Shown: piece by piece, positions 34,901 through 42,050 of the stretch
Position numbering within the stretch: the first letter of the stretch is position 1
How the letters are laid out: each line of letters starts with the position of its first letter
Notes under the pieces: generated by a model
Databases searched by the model: none
What the model was told of the DNA's origin: nothing
The model's input: only the letters and a program-made list of their open reading frames with translations
Source of the DNA: DATBSK01 sp964501785
Lineage (GTDB): Bacteria > Actinomycetota > Acidimicrobiia > IMCC26256 > PALSA-555
Length of the DNA stretch: 64,000 nucleotides
NCBI GenBank assembly: GCA_964501785.1
Contig: CAZCUD010000016.1
Coordinates: 35,885-99,884, forward strand
Direction: 5' to 3'
Program-made: the position numbers and the translations under genes

Positions 34901-35438
34901 CGCGTCGCTCGCCCGACTCGACGTCGAGAGCATGTGTGAGCACCTGGTGGCCGCGCTGCTCCCGCGGCAGGCACAACGCGACGACGTCGCGGTCCTGTGC
35001 GTCCGTCTCGACGCCGAGCCGTCCGAAGCCTTGCGCCGGCGCTTCCCTGCCGATCCGAGCGAGCTCGCGCGGTTGCGGCGCGACCTCCGTCAGTGGCTGC
35101 TCCAGGCCGGCTTGCCGTCGCAACGGGCAGCCGACCTGGTGCTCGCGGTCGACGAGGCCTGTGCGAACGCCGTCGAGCACGCGTACGGCGACGGGGAGAC
35201 CGGTGAGATCGTCGTGGAGGTGTCGCGCACTCCCGAGCACGACGTGGTCGCCTCGGTCCAGGACGGCGGCAGGTGGCGTCGGTCGCGCGGAGATCCGAAC
35301 CGAGGGCGCGGCCTTCAGATCATCGAGTCGGTCGTCGACGAGCTCGACATCCAGACGGGTGCGACCGGCACGACGCTGCGCCTTCGCAGCGTCGGTCCGC
35401 CCGCCACCCCTCAGGTCGAGCCCGCCGGGGGGCCGTAG
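31944..35438 (+). CDS. membrane PAS-GAF-GAF-SpoIIE phosphatase with C-terminal RsbW-like ATPase
   Basis: A 1164-aa multidomain protein. Residues 1-290 hold about seven helices (membrane sensor). A PAS domain (311-425: RALIDNATEAITVLDLE, AAERLFG), two GAF domains (about 455-610 and 625-785), a SpoIIE/PP2C phosphatase (about 795-1020: SAGELDVGGDWYD, VGDVVGRGLSAA, ASAGHMPGVV, LYTDGLIERR, RDDVAVL) and a C-terminal HATPase_c_2 (about 1030-1155) follow. This last domain has an intact N-box, DEACANAVEH. It should dephosphorylate STAS antagonists, and its tail may rephosphorylate them. The end overlaps the convergent gene by 28 bp. Confidence 0.93.
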   Translation: MPDDPPLSVGHTGEPVPHRARLTAPVLVAICAALTALVGAVALLGAVTDASSLSSFGTDTPATKANAAAALVLAGIALWCLGEGRRRWLRAAGIVVALLVAAIGLTALVEYLAQIDLGIDELLASDPTASDAPGRMSPQTAAALMLAAAAMLAARRAPRASQVLASGSLMTAYAAFVAIAFEIDTFFGMDGIPAMSLPVALGVAAVSIGIFALRPDAGISRLLLAPTRGGRLARIGLGVSVLASMLCATVLYFAQHGLDLVPQHVVASIYFLSSGIFAACLVVAIGYSYDRVDRARAIASEELLLSEQQSRALIDNATEAITVLDLEANRFVRVNPAAERLFGLGAAELVQRDVVELSPPFQPDGRPSAAAALEQVERAVAGETPVFEWVHCDATGRPIECEVRLLRLPHPDRTLIRGSIIDVGARKQAEMALRSVASERAARAAAEYARDQQAVFQRTTARLLAAPSVDDVTGIFVREVVPDVGASNALVFLLVDDELVRAGHTEGVAAERWERVSLGADLPSAIAARTREPQLFVPDEGEALRYGDAEQEMRERGERAWGAFPMVVQDEVLGVVCFGFDERPPDDWGRFLSVIAGRVGMALERARIYEAQLAARRELEHQAVRASAVQRVLEGLARATTREEVVEITATLGVDALGAAASTAGLLDEGSDTYDVRTYGLPGSDGPRVTHLATDAEMPGPAAVREGRALWFGSGADLAAAFPATEPFVGATGFEATACVPLVEWGTTLGFLAMHFAEPREFGEVDRAVFTTVASVAAQALARANRFETEHETALALQQSLLPAHLPATRASIAARYSSAGELDVGGDWYDAIEQGDGSVVVMVGDVVGRGLSAATAMGQLRSAMSALALAVDRPRDVLAALDRYSPQIDGARLATIAIARIDPVNHVFQYASAGHMPGVVVLPDGTTELLEPVRSLPLDAAPEAPRDEIQRDFPPGATLVLYTDGLIERRGESLDVGFQRLTRTCASLARLDVESMCEHLVAALLPRQAQRDDVAVLCVRLDAEPSEALRRRFPADPSELARLRRDLRQWLLQAGLPSQRAADLVLAVDEACANAVEHAYGDGETGEIVVEVSRTPEHDVVASVQDGGRWRRSRGDPNRGRGLQIIESVVDELDIQTGATGTTLRLRSVGPPATPQVEPAGGP

Positions 35439-36091
35439 AAGGAGATCGCTCCCTCGTCGCCGTCGCGCACTCTCGTGCCGCCGGCGCCGGCGACCATCGC
35501 CTCGAGGTGGTCGATCGAGCCGACCGCCGCGACGCGCCCCGTCGTGTCGACGAAGCGCCCGGCGGCCTCCATCGTGGCCGCATGGTCGTCGTCGACCTGC
35601 ACCACACCGAGCGCGTCGGGCGAGATCGTCCGGATGGCACGCGACGACTCATCGGTCGCGGGGCCGTCGCGCACGACCGGCGAGTCCGCCAGCAGCACCA
35701 GCATCTCCGCGTCGAGCGCGACCGCGAGATCGCTCGCAGCCTCGTCCGTGCAGTCGGTGCCCTCACCGATGGCGCACAGGAGCACACCGGCACCGTTCGG
35801 TCGCGTCGCGTCGAGCGCTCCGGGCTCGATCGCCTCGGTCGGACGATCGATCACGGTCGGAGCGTCCGTCGCGCTGACCGGTCGATCCAGCGCCGCCTCG
35901 AGGGCCGAACGCAGCCGCTCGGTCATCGACACCTCGAGACAGTGAGCGACGACGACCGGTCGTCGGGTCGCGACGAACGCGATGGACCGCGCGGCGCGCT
36001 CCATCGCTGACTCGGGATCCTCCGCGAACGACGGCCAGCCACGCTCGCTGAGCGCATGCGTGCCGAGCGCGACGACGAGCGGGGCGGTCAT
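35411..36091 (-). CDS. carbamate-kinase-like pseudoenzyme (amino acid kinase fold)
   Basis: A 226-aa protein that follows the ArcC order: VVALGTHAL where GGNAL is expected, VVAHCLEV for THGNGPQV, DEAASDLAVALDAEMLVLLAD for the DKDLASALLA region, and AIRTISPDAL, AAGRFVDTTGRVAAVGSIDHLEAMVAGAGGTRV at the end. The phosphate-binding GGN, HGNGP and Lys (GSMGPK) motifs are missing. The protein is ~80 aa shorter than ArcC. It is therefore likely non-catalytic, perhaps a sensor or scaffold in the stress island. ATG 36091 chosen; 36154 possible. Confidence 0.7.
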   Translation of the reverse strand: MTAPLVVALGTHALSERGWPSFAEDPESAMERAARSIAFVATRRPVVVAHCLEVSMTERLRSALEAALDRPVSATDAPTVIDRPTEAIEPGALDATRPNGAGVLLCAIGEGTDCTDEAASDLAVALDAEMLVLLADSPVVRDGPATDESSRAIRTISPDALGVVQVDDDHAATMEAAGRFVDTTGRVAAVGSIDHLEAMVAGAGGTRVRDGDEGAISFYGPPAGST

Positions 36092-36160
36092 GAGCGAGGA
36101 GAACGCCGGTACCCCGGGCGCTGGTGGGCGGGGGCCTGCAGCAACCCGGGGCACCGACTC

Positions 36161-36370
36161 CTAGCGGTCGAGCGCGTCCTTGACCTTGTCACGGGCACGG
36201 TCGACTGCGTCTTCGGCGGCATCCTTCGCCTGCTCGATCTTCTGCTTCACCTTGCCGGCGGTGCCCTCGACCCGACCCTCGTCGCGCAGGTCGTCGTCGT
36301 CGGTGATCGCCCCGACCGCTTCCTTCGCGCGGCCCCGCGCCTCTTCGGCTCGGCCTCTGGCGTCGCTCAT
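36161..36370 (-). CDS. CsbD-family general stress protein
   Basis: A 69-aa hydrophilic helical protein (MSDARGRAEEARGRAKEAVGAITDDDDLRDEGRVEGTAGKVKQ) typical of CsbD/YjbJ, abundant stress proteins of unknown mechanism. AAGGGA is near ATG 36370, and a GGTTT-N16-GGGAAC promoter lies at 36440-36414. Divergent from the 66-aa gene at 36582, whose promoter is identical in both elements. It is induced, by inference, through the SigF-type factors of the island. Confidence 0.92.
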   Translation of the reverse strand: MSDARGRAEEARGRAKEAVGAITDDDDLRDEGRVEGTAGKVKQKIEQAKDAAEDAVDRARDKVKDALDR

Positions 36371-36413
36371 CGTTCGTTCCCTTCGTCGATGGGGCCCCCG
36401 CGTCCATGGCGTC

Positions 36414-36440
36414 GTTCCCGCTCTCGGTGGCGCCGAAACC
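36414..36440 (-). promoter_or_regulatory. SigF-type promoter for the CsbD gene
   Basis: Minus strand: GGTTT (36440-36436), 16-nt spacer, GGGAAC (36419-36414). Identical boxes and spacing occur at 36508-36534 and 37649-37623. The start codon is at 36370. Confidence 0.72.
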
Positions 36441-36507
36441 TGGTTGCGCCGGCGCGTCCCTCGCCGCCGACGGCGTCGCCGCCGGAGCTGTTCCGGCTCG
36501 GACGGCC

Positions 36508-36534
36508 GGTTTCCGGGCTCGACGTCCCGGGAAC
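36508..36534 (+). promoter_or_regulatory. SigF-type promoter for the 66-aa acidic gene
   Basis: GGTTT (36508-36512), 16-nt spacer, GGGAAC (36529-36534). The transcript would begin near 36541; a GGAGG RBS (36573-36577) and ATG 36582 follow. Confidence 0.72.
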
Positions 36535-36581
36535 CTTTCCGTCGACGCCGCGATCGCGGCCCCCCGAACGACGGAGGCGAC

Positions 36582-36782
36582 ATGACCGAGCACGAACGTC
36601 CGACTCGCAAGACCCGCGCGGCCGAGCGCGACGATGCGCAGCAGCGCGCCGGCGCGGATCGCATGCCGACCGAAGAGGAAGAGCGACTCGCCGAGCAGCA
36701 CGACGTCGACCGCAAGGTCGCGGAGCACGCCGAGGAGATGTACGAGCGCGGGGCGAAGCAAGAGGGCGAGGGGCGCATCTGA
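36582..36782 (+). CDS. small charged stress-type protein, SigF-type promoter
   Basis: A 66-aa, highly charged, probably disordered/helical protein (MTEHERPTRKTRAAERDD, then MPTEEEERLAEQHDVDRKVAEHAEEMYERG). No hydrophobic segment. GGAGG is 4 nt upstream of ATG 36582. Divergent from the CsbD gene under an equivalent promoter. Not recognised beyond being a likely general-stress hydrophilin-like protein. Convergent with the second sigma factor gene (9-bp gap). Confidence 0.78.
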   Translation: MTEHERPTRKTRAAERDDAQQRAGADRMPTEEEERLAEQHDVDRKVAEHAEEMYERGAKQEGEGRI

Positions 36783-36791
36783 CGGGAGTGG

Positions 36792-37574
36792 TCAGGGGCG
36801 CCCGGGGTCGCCGTGCAGCGCCTCGGCTCGGGCCGCGAGCACGTCGAGGCTCTTCACGAGCAGCCGCGACACGTGCATCTGGCTGATCCCGACCTGTTCG
36901 GCGATCTCGGACTGCGTCAACCCCTCGTAGAACCGCAGGTACACGATCCGCTGCTCGCGCTCGGGCAGGGCCTCGAGCAGGTCTTCCACCAGGACCCGGT
37001 CCTCCACCGCGTCCAGCTCTTCGTCGGGTGCACCGAGACGCGTCGTCGGCGCCGCGGCTTCCTCGTCGCGAGCGCCGTCGATCGACGCGAGGCGGTACAT
37101 CCCCCCCGCCTCCATCCCCTCGAGCACGTCCTCCTCGGTGACCCCGGCGCGCGCCGCGATCTCCGCGGGCGTCGGCGGCCGACCGAGCTCCTGGCTGAGG
37201 GCGCCGGTCGTGCGATCGAGCTGGAGGTGCAGCTCCTGGACCCGTCGGGGCACGCGCACGGCCCATCCCCGATCGCGGAAGTGGCGCTTCAGCTCGCCGG
37301 TGATCGTCGGCGTCGCGAACGAGGAGAACTGGAGGCCTCGATGCGGATCGAACCGCTCGACCGCCTTCAGCAGCCCGACGAGCGCCACCTGCTTCAGGTC
37401 GTCGAGCGGTTCCCCGCGGTTCGCGAACCGTCGGGCCAGGTACTCGGCCAGGCGTGTGTAGTGCTCGATGAGCTCGTTGCGGAGTCGCCGATCATCGGTG
37501 CTCCGATAGCGGACGAACTTCTCGTGCATCACTGCTTCGTCGCGCTGACGCGTGTCGTCGACAGGCTCGTCCAT
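36792..37574 (-). CDS. SigB/SigF/SigG-subfamily RNA polymerase sigma factor (second paralog)
   Basis: A 260-aa sigma factor closely parallel to the 30414 copy: FVRYRSTDDRRLRNELIEHYTRLAEYLARRFANRG, LGRPPTPAEIAARAGV, GLTQSEIAEQVGISQMHVSRLLVKS. ATG 37574 is favoured because a SigF-type promoter occupies 37649-37623, inside the longer open frame from 37646. The promoter would make it autoregulated or driven by the paralog. No anti-sigma gene overlaps it; the nearest RsbW-like gene is divergent at 37705. Confidence 0.93.
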   Translation of the reverse strand: MDEPVDDTRQRDEAVMHEKFVRYRSTDDRRLRNELIEHYTRLAEYLARRFANRGEPLDDLKQVALVGLLKAVERFDPHRGLQFSSFATPTITGELKRHFRDRGWAVRVPRRVQELHLQLDRTTGALSQELGRPPTPAEIAARAGVTEEDVLEGMEAGGMYRLASIDGARDEEAAAPTTRLGAPDEELDAVEDRVLVEDLLEALPEREQRIVYLRFYEGLTQSEIAEQVGISQMHVSRLLVKSLDVLAARAEALHGDPGRP

Positions 37575-37622
37575 GCGATGACGCGAGGAACGACCGTCCG
37601 GTCGTGGCCGCGCACGAGGTTC

Positions 37623-37649
37623 GTTCCCCCCGCCGCGAGGATCCAAACC
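37623..37649 (-). promoter_or_regulatory. SigF-type promoter for the second sigma factor gene
   Basis: Minus strand: GGTTT (37649-37645), 16-nt spacer, GGGAAC (37628-37623), the same boxes and spacing as the CsbD and 66-aa promoters. The sigma ATG is at 37574. Confidence 0.72.
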
Positions 37650-37704
37650 TCGGGCATGCGGCGGTCCGGACGACGCGCACCGGTCGCGTGGCTATCCTTC
37701 GCCC

Positions 37705-38115
37705 GTGGCCCACGCACCACCGGCCGAGGGTCGGCCCGACGCCCACGCCGACGCGCGCAGCACGGTCACGCTCGTGGTGCCTGCGCTCGCCGACTACGTG
37801 CGCCTCGCGCGCCTGGCGTCGGCCGACGCCGGAAGCCGAGCCGGCTTCGACTACGAGGAGATCGACGACCTGCGGATCGCCGTGACCGAGCTGTGCCACC
37901 TGCTCATCGGGGACGGGACGACCGGCGCGCTGACGCTCGAGTTCGCGACCGCCGACGGCGTCGTCGACGTCACCGGCCACGCAGCCGACCCGGGCACACC
38001 CCACGACAACGCGTTCTCGGAGACGATCCTGGCTCGCGTCGTGGACGACCACTCGGTCCATGACGGCGCCGACGGACGCCGGTTCGACCTCGTGAAGCGG
38101 CGGCGTCCCGGCTGA
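37705..38115 (+). CDS. degenerate RsbW/SpoIIAB-like anti-sigma protein (second)
   Basis: A 136-aa protein, analogous to the 30025 product: VTLVVPALADYVRLARLASADAGSRAGFDYEEIDDLRIAVTELCHLL. At the N-box it reads TELCHLLIG, with neither the DE nor the Asn of kinases; no G1/G2 boxes follow. It probably binds without ATP. GTG 37705 follows TATCCT (37693-37698) by 6 nt, a housekeeping-type leaderless promoter. Divergent from the second sigma factor, its presumed target. Confidence 0.75.
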   Translation: MAHAPPAEGRPDAHADARSTVTLVVPALADYVRLARLASADAGSRAGFDYEEIDDLRIAVTELCHLLIGDGTTGALTLEFATADGVVDVTGHAADPGTPHDNAFSETILARVVDDHSVHDGADGRRFDLVKRRRPG

Positions 38116-38148
38116 CGAACCCGGCCTTCCACGCTCGCTCGCCGCGAC

Positions 38149-38164
38149 GTGTCACCGGTCACAC
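38149..38164. promoter_or_regulatory. CRP-like inverted repeat
   Basis: GTGTCACCGGTCACAC is symmetric at 14 of 16 positions. It lies in the 150-bp gap upstream of the 38267 gene. Resemblance to CRP/FNR-type sites (TGTGA-N6-TCACA) is partial. No -10 element is clear. Confidence 0.3.
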
Positions 38165-38266
38165 CAGCCATCGTTCACCGGGGTGCAACACGGACGTCGC
38201 ATCGCTGTGAGGTCGGCCTGTCACGCTGCGTGCGTCGATGCACCTCGAGACGGACCGGAGAGCGTC

Positions 38267-38698
38267 ATGGCCGATCACACCCCGACCACCTGGTACGTGA
38301 TGGAACGGATGGAGCTGCCGTACGACGCCGCGACGTCGGCGCTCGGCTCCATCGTCCCCGTCAGCTCCATCGAGACCGCCACCGAAGGTCGGCTCGTCGT
38401 CGACGCCGTGCGCCACGCGCGACCGGGCGCGGTGCAGGGCTTCGTCGGCCGGCTGCGCTGCGGCTCGATGCCGTGGCAGACAGTGACCGTCGAGGTCGGC
38501 GTCGAGCCCTGGTCACACGGCGAGTCGGTCGTCGCCGTTCGCCCGGTCGTGCGACCGCCGCGCACCGGTGCCGATCGCTACTTCGAGCGCTCGCGGACCG
38601 TGCTGGACGCGCTGCGGTCTCGACTGCTCGAATCGTCGCCGACGAGCGCGGCCGTGCCGCCGACGGTCGCGATGGAGGAGCTGCGCAAGGCGTCGTGA
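38267..38698 (+). CDS. hypothetical protein
   Basis: A 143-aa soluble protein (MADHTPTTWYVMERMELPYDAATSALGSIVP). It alternates likely beta strands (GRLVVDAVRHARPG, VTVEVGVEPW, VVAVRPVVRPP) and ends in a helix (YFERSRTVLDALRSRLLES). Plan recalls small SRPBCC-like or stress proteins, but I do not recognise a family. RBS GGAGAG lies 4 nt before ATG 38267. A CRP-like inverted repeat lies 100 bp upstream. At the edge of the stress island; role unknown. Confidence 0.75.
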   Translation: MADHTPTTWYVMERMELPYDAATSALGSIVPVSSIETATEGRLVVDAVRHARPGAVQGFVGRLRCGSMPWQTVTVEVGVEPWSHGESVVAVRPVVRPPRTGADRYFERSRTVLDALRSRLLESSPTSAAVPPTVAMEELRKAS

Positions 38699-38719
38699 CG
38701 TCACCCCGACCCGGATGCC

Positions 38720-40660
38720 TCAGTGGCAGGTGCCGTTGGAGCTCGGCGGCACGTCGAGGGAGGGGTTGCGGTCGAAGAACCCGACCGGGGCGAGCAGGAA
38801 CCCCGTGTACTCGACGGGCATGACCGGGAAGTCCTCGGGACGCACGAAGTGCGTGACGCCGAACGTGTACCAGACCACGATGTCGGTGTCGCTGATCTCC
38901 CGGTCGGCTGCCGTCCAGCGCGGGAGACCGTCCCCACCCTCGTGCTGGTTCGGGTAGTCACCGGCGGCGCGCCGCTCGTCGGGCGCGTACGGCGTCACCC
39001 ACAGGTTGTGACGCGCGAAGCCGGCACGCTTCCCGACGCTCGAGTCGGGTGCCGCCAGCATCGTCGGCGTCGACATCGTCGGCACGAGCTTGTAGCCGAC
39101 GGGTTGACCGACGCGGTTGACGACCTCCGGGTTGACGATCTTCCACGCCCGGCTCGTGGCCGGGTCGACCTCGCGGCGAGCCGCCAGCTCGCGCTCCAAG
39201 AGCGTCGCCCGCTGGCGGAACGCGTTGCCCCACGGGTTGTCGGGACCGGTGGGCACCCTCTCGGCCTCGATCTCGTAGACGCGGTTGACGGGACCGTCGA
39301 CGTCGAGGTCGAGTCGCGCCGAGAAGAGGTGCTGGTGGTTCGGCCCGGCGAGCCCCGGCGCGACCAGGTTCCCGTACTCCGGGGTCTCGCCCGGCGGCAC
39401 GGCCATCGGCGAGATGATCCCGGTGAGCTTCACCTCGAGCTGGATGTTGCCGTCGAGGTAGAAGTACCAGTAGAAGCCGTACTCGTAGTTGCCGACCGTG
39501 GCGATGAAGCTCACGACGAGCCGACGTGACCTGCGCACCTCCGTGGTGCCGCCGTGCAGGTCCTGGTGCTTCCAGAGGATCCCGTAGTCCTCCTCGTGCA
39601 TGCAGATGGCCTGCTCGACGACGTACGGGTCACCTTGTTCGGTCGCCATGACCACGTCGAAGTAGTGGATGACGCCCAGGCAGTCGCACCCGAGGGTGAG
39701 CGAGTTGGCCATCCGGCCCAGGCCCCATTCGCCCGCGTCGAACGCGTTCTTCCACCCGTGCATCGGGTCGGGGTCGCCGTAGGGGACGACCATCTCGGTG
39801 ATCGACGCGCGGTGGAGCACCCGACGCGCCCGCTCACCGTCGCGGTGGTGGACGTCGCGGTACGTGACGTCATGGAGCGTGAGCCCCTCGTACGGGTCGA
39901 AGCCGAGGCGCATCGACCAGCGCTGCCACGTGACCCGGTTGCCGTCGACGGTGAAGCTCGGCCCCTCGGGCTGCACGATCTCGAGCGGTCGCAGGTCGGT
40001 GCGCAGCGGCTCGTTGTCGCCCGGCAGGTACGAGTGGCACTCCTCGGGCACGGGCACCAGACCGAGGTCGACGACCTCGAGGACCTCTCCGGCGCCCTGG
40101 TCGAAGAAGCCGATCACTCCCTCGATCGGGTGTGCGTAACCGTTGTCCTCCTTGCTGTGGCGCAGGTAGGAGATGCATCGGCTGATGCGGCGACCGCTCT
40201 CGTGCGGCACACCGAACGAGCCGGCCGGCCACGGGTCGATCTGCACCGCGTCGAAGTCCTCGATCCCCCGCCTTCGCAGTGCGGCTTGCCAGTCGGGGTG
40301 CTCTCGCAGCTTGACGATGGCGTCGAACGACTCGCCGAACAGCAGCGCCGGACGCATCCCCGGGCGCGGCGTCCAGGACCGCACGGCTCCTTCGGTCACC
40401 GAGACCACGACCTCGACCGGGTCGATCCCCGACGGCGGGATCACGAGCGCCTCGACCTCACGGTCGACGACCGCGCCGTCGACGTGCGCGGCGACGGTGG
40501 CCTTCAGCGGCTCCTGGAGGCGCACGTGTGCGAACGCTGCACCCTCGGGGAAGCGTGGGTCTCCCCGCACGAGCTCGACGGCTCGGGTGATCTCGTCGGC
40601 GGTGAGGAGGTCGAGGGGGTGCGCGGCGGCGGGAGGGGCGGCGGTGTCGGTCGTGGTCAC
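38720..40660 (-). CDS. copper-containing primary-amine oxidase
   Basis: A 646-aa quinoenzyme that oxidises primary amines to aldehyde, H2O2 and NH3. The topaquinone precursor is Tyr392 in TVGNYEYGFYW (T-x-x-N-Y-[DE]). The catalytic Asp lies in FDAGEWGLG. Copper ligands are NHQHLF and a downstream His in RHNLWVTPY. No signal peptide is seen, consistent with cytosolic actinobacterial members such as AGAO. GTG 40660 follows GATGCT by about 6 nt. Convergent with the 38267 gene. Confidence 0.96.
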   Translation of the reverse strand: MTTTDTAAPPAAAHPLDLLTADEITRAVELVRGDPRFPEGAAFAHVRLQEPLKATVAAHVDGAVVDREVEALVIPPSGIDPVEVVVSVTEGAVRSWTPRPGMRPALLFGESFDAIVKLREHPDWQAALRRRGIEDFDAVQIDPWPAGSFGVPHESGRRISRCISYLRHSKEDNGYAHPIEGVIGFFDQGAGEVLEVVDLGLVPVPEECHSYLPGDNEPLRTDLRPLEIVQPEGPSFTVDGNRVTWQRWSMRLGFDPYEGLTLHDVTYRDVHHRDGERARRVLHRASITEMVVPYGDPDPMHGWKNAFDAGEWGLGRMANSLTLGCDCLGVIHYFDVVMATEQGDPYVVEQAICMHEEDYGILWKHQDLHGGTTEVRRSRRLVVSFIATVGNYEYGFYWYFYLDGNIQLEVKLTGIISPMAVPPGETPEYGNLVAPGLAGPNHQHLFSARLDLDVDGPVNRVYEIEAERVPTGPDNPWGNAFRQRATLLERELAARREVDPATSRAWKIVNPEVVNRVGQPVGYKLVPTMSTPTMLAAPDSSVGKRAGFARHNLWVTPYAPDERRAAGDYPNQHEGGDGLPRWTAADREISDTDIVVWYTFGVTHFVRPEDFPVMPVEYTGFLLAPVGFFDRNPSLDVPPSSNGTCH

Positions 40661-40686
40661 CGGCGCAGCATCGCGCGCCGACGCGG

Positions 40687-42021
40687 TCAGGCGTCGGTCG
40701 GCGTCCCCGCCCGCATGCGGGCCCCGAGCGCCATCAGGGTCGCGGCTGCGCCGATGGCGAGCGCGGGCTCGGCGGAGAGACGGAAGCGAGGGTTGCCCCA
40801 GGAGAGGGCGAGCACGATGACCGATCCCCCGACGAGCACGAGCACGGGCGCCGTACGTCGGAGATCACGCCGGCTCAGCCACACCAGACCGGGGATCGCG
40901 AGGAGCAGCGTCACCAGGCCGTAGGCCCAGGCCGCGATCTGCCAGCCCTCGTCGCGGGTCTCCGCGACCTCCAGTCGAGCATTGCTCCAGGGGTTCCAGA
41001 GCCCGAAGCCCCGGGCGACCCGGGCCGCGACCACCAGCGGGACGCGCTCGGGCTCGGCCCGCACGTGGGCGAAGCCGCGGCGGACCGCGGCTTCGGATCG
41101 GTCGGGCTCGCTGACCCCGCGACGGTTCGTCTCGTGGAGGCACTCGCGGTCCCACATCCCCAGCAGCGAGCCGCGATACGTGGAGGGACAGTTGGCCGCT
41201 TCGACCAGGCTGCCGATGTTGGTCGAGAGCACGACCGGCTGCTCGAACCGCACCGAGCTGCGAACGCTCCACGGCACCAGCACGACGACGATCGCGCCGA
41301 CGGCCGCGACCGCCACCTTCACGCGCGCCCGACCGCCGAGGTCGCCGCGGGCGGACCAGATGGCGACGACGACCAGGAGCCCGACCACGACGATGGCGTC
41401 GCTCCGGGTGAGCACCGCGAGCCCGCCGACGAGGCCGGTCGCCGCGAACCGCAGGACACCGGGCTCGTCCGCGGCGCGAGCCGCGAGCAGCGCGGTGGCG
41501 ACGAGGAGGGCCACGGCGAGGCCGTCCGCCATGAGCGAGCCGTCGGCGGCGACGAGCGCAGGCGAGCACGCGACGATCGCGGCCGCGATCAGGCCCGCCG
41601 AGCCACCGGCCACTGCGCGGCCGAGCATGCCGGTCAGCACGACGGTGCTGGTCCCGACGACCGCGCCCAGCAGCTGGAACGACGTGTGCGACGGCGAGCC
41701 CACGACCTCGAGCGAGGACGCCAGGGTCGGCCACAGCGGCGGGAACGCCGCAGTCGCGACCGCGCGGTGATCCACGAAGTAGGACGCCGGATCCAGGTAG
41801 CCCTGTCCGTCGCCGATCAGCGACGCCTGGAGCGAGTACCAGGTCGCGTCGGCGCCGAGCTCGACGTCCGATCCGATCGTCAGGACGTAGACCACCCGCG
41901 CGAGCAGGCCGACTCCCGCGATCGCGACGAGGGTGATCCACCAGCGGCGGGGCGCCGGATCGACGGGCGTGGCGGTGCCGGCCCGCGAGCGGGGAGCGGG
42001 GACGTCGATCGGGGCAGCCAC
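40687..42021 (-). CDS. GT39/ArnT-like membrane glycosyltransferase
   Basis: A 444-aa protein with about 10-11 helices. LLARVVYVLTIG is followed by the acidic loop SDVELGADATWYSLQ, the likely polyprenyl-sugar catalytic Asp region, and SWGNPRFRLSAEPALA at the C-terminus. It likely transfers sugar from a polyprenyl-phosphate donor to envelope lipid, polysaccharide or protein. GTG 42021 lies 12 nt from TAGGGT (42039-42034). Two GCTAAC repeats 11 bp apart lie upstream, so it may be controlled by the adjacent two-component system. Confidence 0.82.
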   Translation of the reverse strand: MAAPIDVPAPRSRAGTATPVDPAPRRWWITLVAIAGVGLLARVVYVLTIGSDVELGADATWYSLQASLIGDGQGYLDPASYFVDHRAVATAAFPPLWPTLASSLEVVGSPSHTSFQLLGAVVGTSTVVLTGMLGRAVAGGSAGLIAAAIVACSPALVAADGSLMADGLAVALLVATALLAARAADEPGVLRFAATGLVGGLAVLTRSDAIVVVGLLVVVAIWSARGDLGGRARVKVAVAAVGAIVVVLVPWSVRSSVRFEQPVVLSTNIGSLVEAANCPSTYRGSLLGMWDRECLHETNRRGVSEPDRSEAAVRRGFAHVRAEPERVPLVVAARVARGFGLWNPWSNARLEVAETRDEGWQIAAWAYGLVTLLLAIPGLVWLSRRDLRRTAPVLVLVGGSVIVLALSWGNPRFRLSAEPALAIGAAATLMALGARMRAGTPTDA

Positions 42022-42050
42022 GGCGGTGGCACGACCCTATGGAGGCGCGT

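Noticed and set aside
31938..35240. A 1100-codon open frame on the minus strand opposite the phosphatase gene
   Set aside because: No domains, Arg/Asp/His-heavy composition, no promoter or RBS. It is a high-GC shadow of a clearly coding plus-strand gene.
37575..37646. Longer start for the second sigma factor (ATG 37646)
   Set aside because: This segment contains the SigF-type promoter and encodes Arg/Pro-rich sequence not seen in sigma N-termini.
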